Origin: Affinundibacterium seohonense | GTDB taxonomy: Bacteria; Pseudomonadota; Gammaproteobacteria; Burkholderiales; Burkholderiaceae_D | Assembly: GCF_014284305.1 (NCBI RefSeq) | Contig: NZ_JACOFW010000023.1 | Coordinates: 1 to 64,000, forward strand | Direction: 5' to 3' | DNA: 64,000 nucleotides | Part shown: positions 26,055 to 34,499 of the stretch, piece after piece | How the letters are laid out: each line of letters opens with the position of its first letter | Numbering within the stretch: position 1 is the stretch's first letter | Program-made: the position numbers and the translations under genes | The notes under the pieces: model-generated | Database searches by the model: none | Seen by the model: the letters and a program-made list of their open reading frames with translations, nothing else | Told to the model about the DNA's origin: nothing

Positions 26055-27635
26055 TTATTGTAGAGGTGCGCTGACCGAGGATTGGCGACTCATAGGTTCC
26101 GCTGCGGCTTGTGCTTGCGTTAGTCCTTCCACTGCTTCACTTTCGACACCCGATGCCACCCACGCAATCAAAGCATCGAGCGCAGGTCGCGCTTTTGCTG
26201 CGTATTCGTGGTTAATCATACCGACCACGACCCAATGACGGTTTTGTTGATCGCGCACATAACCAGCCACCGCTACGGTATCGCGTAAAGTACCGGTTTT
26301 AATACGGGCGCGCGCTGCTGCCACTGTCCCGACTAAACGCTTACGCATAGTGCCATCCACCGCCACGATCGGCAAACTAGCGCTAAATTCAGCAAACCAA
26401 TTGCTCTGGCTTAGATGCAGCAAAAATGAACTCATTTGTTTGGCAGAGATACGTTCACTGCGAGACAACCCAGAGCCATTCTCGATCACAAAACCTTGGT
26501 CATCAATCCCTTGCTGACGCATCCATAGACGTACCCGCTCCTCTGCCGCATTGAAGCTAGTCACACCAGTCATCTTCGTACTCAATCCAGCGCTCAACTC
26601 GGCGCCCAGACTTAAGTACAATAAACGGGTCATGGCATTGTCGGAGCGTTTATTGATGATTCTAAGATTGTCCGCCAAAGTATCCGAGGATTTTTCCACC
26701 AGGGCGGTGGCAGTCGGAGGCACAGTGCCATCGATAGCGCGCCCTTTCCATTGCCCGCCCATTTCGGTCCAGAGTTGGCGCACCAAACTCTCGATATACA
26801 AGTTGCGATCAAGGATATTGAGACTATTTGTGATCTTGCAATCGCGCGGAAATTCGCCGCTTAGCGTGATTGTGGTGCGATGTCGGCGATCGGTTTTGAT
26901 GGTAGGCGGGATCCAACGTTGTTCCCACTGCGCGCAAGGAAAGTCTCCAACAGTCATGCGGTTATTGAGTCGTACTCGCGCCATCGGCGAAGACAAGCGC
27001 GTTTGCATTTTTTTCTGCGTACTGTCGAGTTCAAAACTCGTCAAATTACTATTCACTAGCAAGGCATCAGGAATCACGTTGTAGTACGCATCCGGTGTCT
27101 CATCAAATGGGGGCAAGTTCAGATCAAAACGACTCGGTTCAAAAAAACTACGATCGAGTATCAGATCCCCCTCAATACGATGAATACCTTGATCGTAAAG
27201 TGTTCTCAACATCATACCGAGGCGTTCCCAGCTCAAGTCAGGTGCGCCACCGCCACGCAAGTACAAGGGGCCACGCAAAGTATTTTTTTTCGTACTCCTA
27301 TTCGATGGCATTTTCCATGACTCGTCGCTGAGCAATTGCGTCTTCCATTTATAGGTTGGCCCCAGCACTTCCAAGGCAACTCCGCTGGTGACCAATTTCA
27401 TGGTCGATGCTGGACTCATAGGGACGTCCTCATGTATCGCCAATTTGGGTGCGCTACGATCGACAGGCTGTACTATCACCGCCAATGCAGAAGTGGGTAC
27501 ACCTGCCTGCTGCAAGGCTAGGGTCACACTTTGCGGCAAACTCTGCTGCGCTTGTACTTGTGCAGATACAAAGGGCAAACAACACCCGATGAATCCAAGA
27601 CAAAGTTGACGGTGCATCGATCTAACAGTAATCAT
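26055..27635 (-). CDS. dacB: D-alanyl-D-alanine carboxypeptidase/endopeptidase PBP4
   Basis: A ~526-residue periplasmic penicillin-binding protein of the S13 family. It has a signal peptide (HRQLCLGFIGCCLPFVSAQVQA) and the three active-site motifs: SxxK in SPASTMK near residue 77, SxN in KRSDNAMTRLL, and KTG in RIKTGTLRDTVAV. It removes terminal D-alanine and can cut D-Ala-mDAP cross-links. I chose ATG 27635 because AGGG lies 8 bases upstream; starts at 27650 and 27617 are also possible. It ends with an alanine-rich tail. It is convergent with dadA, which would use its D-alanine product. Confidence 0.92.
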   Translation of the reverse strand: MITVRSMHRQLCLGFIGCCLPFVSAQVQAQQSLPQSVTLALQQAGVPTSALAVIVQPVDRSAPKLAIHEDVPMSPASTMKLVTSGVALEVLGPTYKWKTQLLSDESWKMPSNRSTKKNTLRGPLYLRGGGAPDLSWERLGMMLRTLYDQGIHRIEGDLILDRSFFEPSRFDLNLPPFDETPDAYYNVIPDALLVNSNLTSFELDSTQKKMQTRLSSPMARVRLNNRMTVGDFPCAQWEQRWIPPTIKTDRRHRTTITLSGEFPRDCKITNSLNILDRNLYIESLVRQLWTEMGGQWKGRAIDGTVPPTATALVEKSSDTLADNLRIINKRSDNAMTRLLYLSLGAELSAGLSTKMTGVTSFNAAEERVRLWMRQQGIDDQGFVIENGSGLSRSERISAKQMSSFLLHLSQSNWFAEFSASLPIVAVDGTMRKRLVGTVAAARARIKTGTLRDTVAVAGYVRDQQNRHWVVVGMINHEYAAKARPALDALIAWVASGVESEAVEGLTQAQAAAEPMSRQSSVSAPLQ

Positions 27636-27688
27636 CCTATGTTCCCTCATTTCCTCAAGTGCTCAGGCAAACCATGCTGAGCCTACAT

Positions 27689-27782
27689 AGGACTTACGCA
27701 AAATTGCGCTAGCTAGGCGCGTCGCCTAAGAAATTGTGCGGCGAGTCGACGGCAACGCCAGCGTCTATTTTGCGTAAGTCCT
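27689..27782. mobile_element. MITE-like element with 16-bp perfect inverted ends
   Basis: A 94-bp sequence bounded by AGGACTTACGCAAAAT (27689-27704) and its exact complement (27767-27782). It holds no coding frame and a GC-rich centre. Ends of the type GGACTTACGCAAA occur on IS5/IS4-like elements and related miniature elements in many bacteria. No target duplication is obvious. It lies just upstream of dacB. Confidence 0.7.
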
Positions 27783-28093
27783 GTTACAAAGTCATAGTCT
27801 ACGGGCATGAATTACCAATCGCCTATGGTTTTTTTGCATCTGCCTATAACGCTTGGGTATAGCATTTTTTATGAAAAATGCCGATCTTAATAGTTGAGTG
27901 CATAACTTTTACCTATACGTCATGATCAAAAAATCAATCGCATCAAATCGTAAAAGATGAAAACATAGACTTCATTCTTCCGTGACTATTCAGCTAATGC
28001 CAATTGAACTGTACTACGTCAAGAATAGGCGCCTCAACCCCCCACATTTGAGACGTTTAACTATTCACCTTCTCCCCAAGACTGGTGAATCTA

Positions 28094-28123
28094 GAAAGAG
28101 GGCGCGCAAGCGCCCTCTTTTTT
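28094..28123 (+). terminator. Strong intrinsic terminator in the nagX leader
   Basis: A hairpin with arms AGAGGGCGC and GCGCCCTCT, loop GCAA, followed by six T. It ends 22 bases before the nagX start. No plus-strand gene lies upstream within 2 kb, so it must stop either a leader transcript of nagX or read-through. A second, weaker stem (ATTCACC/GGTGAAT, near 28062-28089) precedes it. The spacer 27783-28093 has no gene. Confidence 0.7.
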
Positions 28124-28145
28124 CAAATTTTGGTGAGAATCGACA

Positions 28146-29300
28146 ATGCACGCTGCCAAGCCTAGACTACTGTCCTTAGATGCCTTTCGCGGGATGACGA
28201 TTGCCGCCATGTTTTTGGTAAATAATCCTGGTGACTGGGCGCACATCTATCCGCCATTGGCGCATGCCGCCTGGTCTGGTTGGACTCTGACCGATTGTAT
28301 CTTTCCATTTTTTCTTTTTATCGTCGGCGTTTCGCTGCAACTATCAATCGCCAATAAAACCGATTTACCCGAACATCGACGCCTACACTATTCGAAATTA
28401 TTGCGCCGTGCGGCGACTATTTTTTTGATCGGTCTAGTCCTCAACTTCATCCCGAGTTTTGACCTCTTGAGTCTACGCATTCCTGGTGTTTTGCAACGCA
28501 TCGCGCTTACCATCATGTTGGCTGGCGCTATCCTTATTTACTTCACGTGGCGTCAACAATGCGCGTGGATCTTCGCCATTCTTATCTTCTATACTGGCGT
28601 GATGTTACTAGTGCCAGCTCCTGATGCCGAGGGCGTTTGGGGGCGCGGTGTATTGGAACCAGGGCGCGACTTCGGTGCTTGGTTGGATCGTAGCCTCATG
28701 GAAGGACATCTCTGGAAGAAATCAAGAACCTGGGATCCGGAAGGTCTGTTTAGCACATTGCCTGCGACTGCGAGTGTGCTGTTTGGTGTATTGACCGGGC
28801 GTTTTTTAGGTAGCGCGATACCGCCACGTCAGCAGGTTTTCGCGCTCATCATATTCGGTATTGTTTGCATATTGCTAGGCCAAGTGATGGATCACTATTT
28901 AATGCCGATTAATAAGAGCTTGTGGACCAGCTCTTTTTGCGTCTTGATGACAGGTTGGGCTGTGCTCACTTTCACTGTGTTCTATTATCTACTCGATGCC
29001 AGCACGTCACTCCACTTAAAACAAAGGATGCGCACACTCAATTTGCCATTCACAATGTATGGACTCAATGCGCTATTTCTGTTTGCTTTAGCCAGTCTCT
29101 TGGCCAAGCTGATGGGATTTATACAGATTGGGCAAAGTGATGGCAGTGTCATGTCTTTACAAAAAACCTTATTCACACCGCTGACGACACTTCCCATTTC
29201 TGCATACAATGCGTCATTGTTGTTCGCCATACTGTTTAATTTACTGATGCTGACGATTGCCTATTTGATGTGGAAAAAATCGTGGTTTATTAAAGTGTAA
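28146..29300 (+). CDS. nagX: NagX-like membrane protein (heparan-alpha-glucosaminide N-acetyltransferase family)
   Basis: A 384-residue polytopic inner-membrane protein (COG4299/DUF5009). The family start LLSLDAFRGMTIAAMFLVNNPGDW and WTLTDCIFPFFLFIVGVSLQLS are clear, with about ten membrane segments and an invariant-looking LPATASVLFGVLTGR. Bacterial members named NagX are linked to N-acetylglucosamine utilisation and transport. Animal relatives transfer acetyl groups to glucosamine across the lysosomal membrane. Here it heads a run of plus-strand genes that includes a glycan hydrolase, an outer-membrane receptor and a peptide transporter, suggesting transport or acetylation of murein amino sugars. 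Confidence 0.82.
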   Translation: MHAAKPRLLSLDAFRGMTIAAMFLVNNPGDWAHIYPPLAHAAWSGWTLTDCIFPFFLFIVGVSLQLSIANKTDLPEHRRLHYSKLLRRAATIFLIGLVLNFIPSFDLLSLRIPGVLQRIALTIMLAGAILIYFTWRQQCAWIFAILIFYTGVMLLVPAPDAEGVWGRGVLEPGRDFGAWLDRSLMEGHLWKKSRTWDPEGLFSTLPATASVLFGVLTGRFLGSAIPPRQQVFALIIFGIVCILLGQVMDHYLMPINKSLWTSSFCVLMTGWAVLTFTVFYYLLDASTSLHLKQRMRTLNLPFTMYGLNALFLFALASLLAKLMGFIQIGQSDGSVMSLQKTLFTPLTTLPISAYNASLLFAILFNLLMLTIAYLMWKKSWFIKV

Positions 29301-29336
29301 TGTCGGTGAATCCACCCTTTTCTTTTACTTGTAAAA

Positions 29337-30998
29337 ATGATCAATTGTCACCTTTCAAAGACGTCGATTCTTACGCGTATCAACAGCATCTCAGGCAAGC
29401 AAGTTGGCAGCATCATCGTCAGTTTCTTACTACTATTGTTAATGCTATTCTTGCTCAGTGCCTGTACCACAGCGGTGCAAGCTCCCGTTAATAAGATCCC
29501 AGAAACCGCAAACCCGAAGACGGCATCCTTGCCTCAAGATTTGGCACGGACGGCACCAACATCACTTGCAGCTGCACCAGCAGCACCGCGAGAATTCCGC
29601 GCGGCATGGGTCGCAACGGTATCCAATATTGATTGGCCAAGTCGACCTGGTCTAAGTAGTCAGCAGCAGCAAGACGAGATCATCGCGATTCTCGATCAAG
29701 CCAAAGCAATTGAACTCAATGCCATCATCTTGCAAGTGCGGCCTAGCGCCGATGCCATTTATCCTTCCGCGCTAGAGCCTTGGAGCGAATACCTGAGCGG
29801 CGAACAGGGGCGAGCGCCACAAGTTTGGTACGATCCTTTGCAGTTTTGGATAACACAAGCGCATCAACGTGGTCTGGAATTACACGCTTGGTTTAATCCC
29901 TATCGCGCCAAAACCGCGCTTTCAAAAGCAAACCTTAGCCCACAGCATGTCAGTAACAGAAAACCATCCGCCGTCAAAAAATATGGCGACTTACTATGGA
30001 TGGATCCCTCTGATGCCGACGCCGCAACGCAAACCCTCAACGTGATCATGGATGTAGTACGCCGATATGATATCGACGGGGTTCACATTGATGACTATTT
30101 TTATCCTTACCCGATCAAAGACGCGGCGGGCCAAGAAGTCGATTTCCCCGACGAAGAGAATTGGGTGCGATATCAAAACGAGGGTGGCGCACTCGCGCGT
30201 GCTGACTGGCGCCGCCAGCATGTCAATCATCTTGTTGAAAACATCGCACATAAGTTACGTCAAGAAAAATCGTGGGTAAAATTCGGCATTAGTCCATTTG
30301 GCATCGGGCGACCAGATCGCTTACCGCCGGGAATCACGGGCTTTAGTCAATACGATAAATTGTATGCCGATGTCGAGCTGTGGCTAGCACGTGGCTGGCT
30401 TGACTACCTCGCACCGCAATTGTATTGGCCTATCGACCAACCCGCTCAGGCGTTTCAGGTCTTACAAGATTATTGGACTCTTCAAAATACCATGGCACGT
30501 CATGTGTGGCCAGGTCTTTACACCAGCCGAATCGATCACAGCGACAAGTCTTGGACAAGTGAAGAGATACTGAATCAAATCAGCATCACCCGCGCGCAGG
30601 CGAGTGCCGGACATATTCACTTTAGTATGGTGGCATTGATGCAAAATCGCAAAGACATCGCCCAGCGACTGCGCCAAGAACGCTATCTCACGCCCGCGCT
30701 TGTCCCGGCAACGCCATGGTTATTTGCTGGCACCGTCACAACTCCGCGATTAATACGCACGGCAGATCCACAACATATCGAGGTCGCGTTTGACGATCAC
30801 CAAGCAATACGCTCAATAGCCATTTGGCGGCGCTATGAACATGATATGAAATACGAATGGATTTTCTCGTTACAACATCCTAGTGCAAAAAGCATTGATC
30901 TGAGCGACGACCTTCAACGAGGCAAGCTCACCGAGGTCGTCGTTAGCTTGGTGGATCGCGTGGGTCAAGAGAGTCAGCGCGCTCACTTCATTAAGTAA
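29337..30998 (+). CDS. GHL10-family glycoside hydrolase lipoprotein (DigH/YngK-like), first copy
   Basis: A 553-residue predicted lipoprotein (hydrophobic stretch then lipobox LLSAC near residue 43). The catalytic (beta/alpha)8 domain opens with REFRAAWVATVSNIDWPSRPG. It contains IILQVRPSADAIYPS, LHAWFNPYRA and DGVHIDDYFYPYP, whose paired aspartates are the likely active site, then DYLAPQLYWPI. A short C-terminal domain follows. E. coli DigH (YddW) of this family cuts denuded peptidoglycan glycan strands. The gene lies 36 bases after nagX, so it is probably co-transcribed. A related enzyme is encoded at 40256-41722. Confidence 0.87.
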   Translation: MINCHLSKTSILTRINSISGKQVGSIIVSFLLLLLMLFLLSACTTAVQAPVNKIPETANPKTASLPQDLARTAPTSLAAAPAAPREFRAAWVATVSNIDWPSRPGLSSQQQQDEIIAILDQAKAIELNAIILQVRPSADAIYPSALEPWSEYLSGEQGRAPQVWYDPLQFWITQAHQRGLELHAWFNPYRAKTALSKANLSPQHVSNRKPSAVKKYGDLLWMDPSDADAATQTLNVIMDVVRRYDIDGVHIDDYFYPYPIKDAAGQEVDFPDEENWVRYQNEGGALARADWRRQHVNHLVENIAHKLRQEKSWVKFGISPFGIGRPDRLPPGITGFSQYDKLYADVELWLARGWLDYLAPQLYWPIDQPAQAFQVLQDYWTLQNTMARHVWPGLYTSRIDHSDKSWTSEEILNQISITRAQASAGHIHFSMVALMQNRKDIAQRLRQERYLTPALVPATPWLFAGTVTTPRLIRTADPQHIEVAFDDHQAIRSIAIWRRYEHDMKYEWIFSLQHPSAKSIDLSDDLQRGKLTEVVVSLVDRVGQESQRAHFIK

Positions 30999-31289
30999 AA
31001 AACGAGGGCCAATCTGATAGGCTTGGCTATTTGTCGCTATTTGTCGCTTTTTGACAACCATTGTCAAACATCCGCCATCCAAATTTGATAAATAATATGG
31101 CTGAAATTGCGCAAACACCCACCTTTTACAAGCTAACATCATGATCTTGCATGGCACTTCACGCCAAACGAATAGCTTTTGGCGAGACTATATCTTTTAG
31201 TTATTGAGCGCATGGGTTTTTTCATTTGTCACGCTATCAAAGAAACCTCTACTCTTGACCTGAGTCTGCGATTATCGTTGCCGATTTTG

Positions 31290-31465
31290 AACCGAAATTT
31301 TCCATTCGGTGCAACAGAAGTGGTATTTAAGCTTTGACGTCGCATTTTCAGTAGGATTTGACTTTCTTCGAAGCCCATGGCATGCCGTGAGTTCCCAATG
31401 CAGGCCAAAACAGTTTCGAAAAGTGCAGTCATCATCAATTCCAATCCTAATGGAGAATTTCGGTT
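31290..31465. repeat. Inverted repeat upstream of the TonB receptor gene
   Basis: AACCGAAATTTTCCATTCGG at 31290-31309 and its near complement at 31446-31465 (18 of 20 matching) enclose about 136 bases. It could be a miniature element or a large hairpin in the 573-base spacer 30999-31571. A minus-strand frame (31229-31483) starts at a poor TTG and is not convincing. No gene is seen in the spacer. Confidence 0.4.
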
Positions 31466-31571
31466 TAGCTGAAGCGGTACCAAGCTCTCCTACTTTGTGA
31501 GAGTAGTCCAGGACAGACATGTTTCTGAAAAAAGCGAATAATTCATTAATCGAATCAAATAGGAGAATGTA

Positions 31572-34322
31572 GTGAAACTAACAACCATAGCCCATTGTAT
31601 CGCTTTAATCGGTGTCTCAAATCTTGCTGCTGGCATCACTTATGCACAGAGTTTGCCCGTTGAGAAATTACAAAAAGTCGAGATCACCGGCTCAAGTATC
31701 AAAGCGGTACAAAAAGAAGGCGCACTGCCGATTCAAGTCATCACCGCGGAGCAAATAAGCCGTTCAGGAACCACTAGCGTCGAACAATTAATCGCGACCT
31801 TGTCGGCCAATGGCACCACGGCGGATAACTTATCCTCACAAGCAGGTATTCAGCTTGGCTCCAATGATCGCAATAACAATGGTAACTCGAGCGCCAATTT
31901 GCGCGGTCTGGGTGCTGGTAGCACCCTAGTACTTCTGAATGGTCGTCGCGTTTCTTTGCATGGCGCTAAAGGCAATGCAGTTAACCTCAACTCGATTCCA
32001 TTAGCGGCGGTTGAGCGTGTTGAAGTTTTGACCGATGGTTCCTCCGCGATTTACGGTACCGATGCGATCGGTGGCGTCATTAACTTTATTTTGAAGAAGA
32101 ATTTTAATGGCGTAAATCTCAGTGCGCGCACCAACGTCACCCAAGGTGGTGGCGGCAATACCAAGGGCATTTCTATCGTTGGTGGCATGGGCGACATGGA
32201 CAGCGAAGGCTACAATCTAATGGCTACGCTGAGCTACGATAAACAAGCCATCTTAAATTCACATCAACGTTCATTCGTAAATGGTTTTCAACCTGAACGT
32301 GGCTTATCACCGGACACGACTGGGACACCGTTTGCTACGCAAACAGGTGGCGCTGGGACGGCGATTGGTTCCAGTTACAAATTACCGACAACAGGCGCAC
32401 AAACCTACAACCGCGCCAACTTATTGAGCTTCCAAGGCAAGTGCGAGTCTGGCTTTGGCATGACGCAATATCAGAGCACTTTATGGGGCAATCCACAGTT
32501 CGGAACCTCCTGTGCCTACGATTACACCGGACAGGCAGTGTTGATTCAGCCTGTGGACAATCTTAATCTCGTGACACGCGGCACTTTAAAGATCGATAAC
32601 GATACCAAAGCGTATTTCGAGGTGGTTGGTTCGCGTTCAACCGCCACCAAGCAATTTGAGCAGAGTCAAATCACCACCAGCATTGCGGCAAAAAATGCCT
32701 ATCCAGTTGGCGGTCCGTATTATCAAGATCTCTCGAGTTACATTCCCACCTTTGATAAGACCAAGCCCATCGCCTATCGCTGGCGCTGTTTGGAGTGCGG
32801 TGGTCGCACCATCCAAACCGTGTCTGAGCAGTCGCGCATTTTAGCGGGCATTGATGGGGTGATTGGCGGGTGGGACTACAGCTTAGGCGTATCTACTGCC
32901 AAGAGCTACGCCAATTCTGTCTTAGGCGAAGGCTATATGAAGCGCGCAGAGTTTGATGCGGCTTTAGCCTCAGGCAAAATTAATCCATGGTTGAAGGCAG
33001 GAGAGACGCAGACTGCCGAGGCATTAGCCTTGATTCAAGGAGCAAAAGCTGCCGGAACATCGCTTTTCGGCGGTAGGGCTTCCTTGACACAAATTGACGG
33101 AAAAATTTCTGGTGAGTTGTTTTCACTCCCGGCTGGTATGGTAAGTGCCGCCGCCGGTTTTGATTTGCGTCGTGAATCGTATCAATTCAAATCCGATGAG
33201 AGCGCAACTGTGCCAGTGCGTGACGCGCCATTTGATGCGACGTTTGCAAAGGTGTCACGCGACATTACGGCGATCTATGCAGAAATGGCGGTACCAGTAT
33301 TTAAAGGCTTTGACGCACAACTGGCGATTCGAGGTGATAAATACAGTGACTTTGGTAACACGGTCAATCCAAAGATTTCTTTCCGATATGAGCCGATAGA
33401 AAAAACCCTGATGTTCCGTGGCTCTGTGAACTCTGGTTTCCGCGCTCCGAGCTTCTTCCAATTGTATTCTGGCGTTTCGATTTCACCTTTGCCTGGCAAC
33501 GTAGATGACCCTGTTTTGTGTCCAAAAAATCCAGGCAATTTGCAGTATTGTGGTATTCGCCCAGATCAAAAAGCCGGTGGAAATATCAATTTGAATCCAG
33601 AGAAGTCTAAGCAATGGTCGATCGGTACCGTGATTCAACCGCTTAACTGGATGGCAGTAACAATCGACTTATGGGATATCAAGCGCGATGGCATCATCAC
33701 CGAGCTTGATGGTACTGCAGTCATCAAGAACCCAGAAACTTTCCCGAATAGTTTGATCCGTGATGCCAATGGCGAGATCGATTATATTCAAGCTGGCTAC
33801 GTGAATGCCGATGGCGATAAATTACGCGGCATCGACCTTGCATTGAAGATGAACGGCAATCTGGGAACAGCGAAATGGGATGCTGGCATAGAAGGCACTT
33901 ACATGAAGAGCTTCAAATCCCGTATCTTTAAGCGCGACACGTACACAGAACTGGTGGGCGAATGGTATCCACGAAATCTCTATGTGCGTTGGAAGCACAA
34001 TGCCTTTGTCACGTACTCAGAAGGCAATTGGAGTACCACATTCTCACAACGCTACACAGCTGGTTACAAAGATGAACGCCCTAGTGGCGTTGTGCCAGCA
34101 GGCTTTGTTGCCGACGTTAAACCGTACACGACCTACAATTTATCAACCAGCTATTCGGGCTTCAAAGACTTGTCTATCAATGTTATCTTGATTGACCTGT
34201 TTGATCGGACACCGTCCTTTACTGCTCACAATGTGGACTTCGCAGGTGGTGCAGGTTGGGATCCACGCGTCGCTAGCCCACTTGGGCGTCGCTTATCAGT
34301 CAGCGCGAATTACAAGTTCTAG
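31572..34322 (+). CDS. TonB-dependent outer-membrane receptor
   Basis: A 916-residue TonB-dependent receptor. It starts with GTG at 31572, supported by AGGAG six bases upstream, then a signal peptide ending ITYAQ. The plug domain shows VEITGSSIKAVQKEGALPIQVITAEQI, LRGLGAGSTLVLLNGRRVS and the VEVLTDGSSAIYGTDAIGGVINF block. The C-terminal barrel ends in aromatic SVSANYKF. Receptors of this subgroup in related bacteria import oligosaccharides, peptides or large cofactors rather than only iron. Flanked by glycan-hydrolase and dipeptide-transporter genes, it probably takes up peptidoglycan fragments, which is inference. No FecI/FecR pair is adjacent. Confidence 0.9.
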   Translation: MKLTTIAHCIALIGVSNLAAGITYAQSLPVEKLQKVEITGSSIKAVQKEGALPIQVITAEQISRSGTTSVEQLIATLSANGTTADNLSSQAGIQLGSNDRNNNGNSSANLRGLGAGSTLVLLNGRRVSLHGAKGNAVNLNSIPLAAVERVEVLTDGSSAIYGTDAIGGVINFILKKNFNGVNLSARTNVTQGGGGNTKGISIVGGMGDMDSEGYNLMATLSYDKQAILNSHQRSFVNGFQPERGLSPDTTGTPFATQTGGAGTAIGSSYKLPTTGAQTYNRANLLSFQGKCESGFGMTQYQSTLWGNPQFGTSCAYDYTGQAVLIQPVDNLNLVTRGTLKIDNDTKAYFEVVGSRSTATKQFEQSQITTSIAAKNAYPVGGPYYQDLSSYIPTFDKTKPIAYRWRCLECGGRTIQTVSEQSRILAGIDGVIGGWDYSLGVSTAKSYANSVLGEGYMKRAEFDAALASGKINPWLKAGETQTAEALALIQGAKAAGTSLFGGRASLTQIDGKISGELFSLPAGMVSAAAGFDLRRESYQFKSDESATVPVRDAPFDATFAKVSRDITAIYAEMAVPVFKGFDAQLAIRGDKYSDFGNTVNPKISFRYEPIEKTLMFRGSVNSGFRAPSFFQLYSGVSISPLPGNVDDPVLCPKNPGNLQYCGIRPDQKAGGNINLNPEKSKQWSIGTVIQPLNWMAVTIDLWDIKRDGIITELDGTAVIKNPETFPNSLIRDANGEIDYIQAGYVNADGDKLRGIDLALKMNGNLGTAKWDAGIEGTYMKSFKSRIFKRDTYTELVGEWYPRNLYVRWKHNAFVTYSEGNWSTTFSQRYTAGYKDERPSGVVPAGFVADVKPYTTYNLSTSYSGFKDLSINVILIDLFDRTPSFTAHNVDFAGGAGWDPRVASPLGRRLSVSANYKF

Positions 34323-34341
34323 TCCGCATCTGCACTTGACC

Positions 34342-34378
34342 TCAGTATCATGCCGGATTGGATCCAGCATGATACTGA
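34342..34378. repeat. Perfect 12-bp inverted repeat between receptor and dppA-like gene
   Basis: TCAGTATCATGC (34342-34353) and its complement (34367-34378) with a 13-base loop lie 20 bases after the receptor stop codon. There is no T run, so it is more likely an RNA-stabilising or Rho-linked hairpin, or a regulator site, than an intrinsic terminator. Confidence 0.55.
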
Positions 34379-34499
34379 AGCGGGTTTCAGGGTCACTCTC
34401 CTTAAGCCTGAACATTCCGCAAATTGCCCGTTCAATTTGGTATGATCTAAGAACAAAGTCGTCATCGGCGAACAGGAACCGCTCGTCCACAGGAATGTC

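Noticed and set aside
31229-31483. 84-codon frame on the minus strand
   Set aside because: Poor TTG start, no recognised domain, and it overlaps an inverted repeat.
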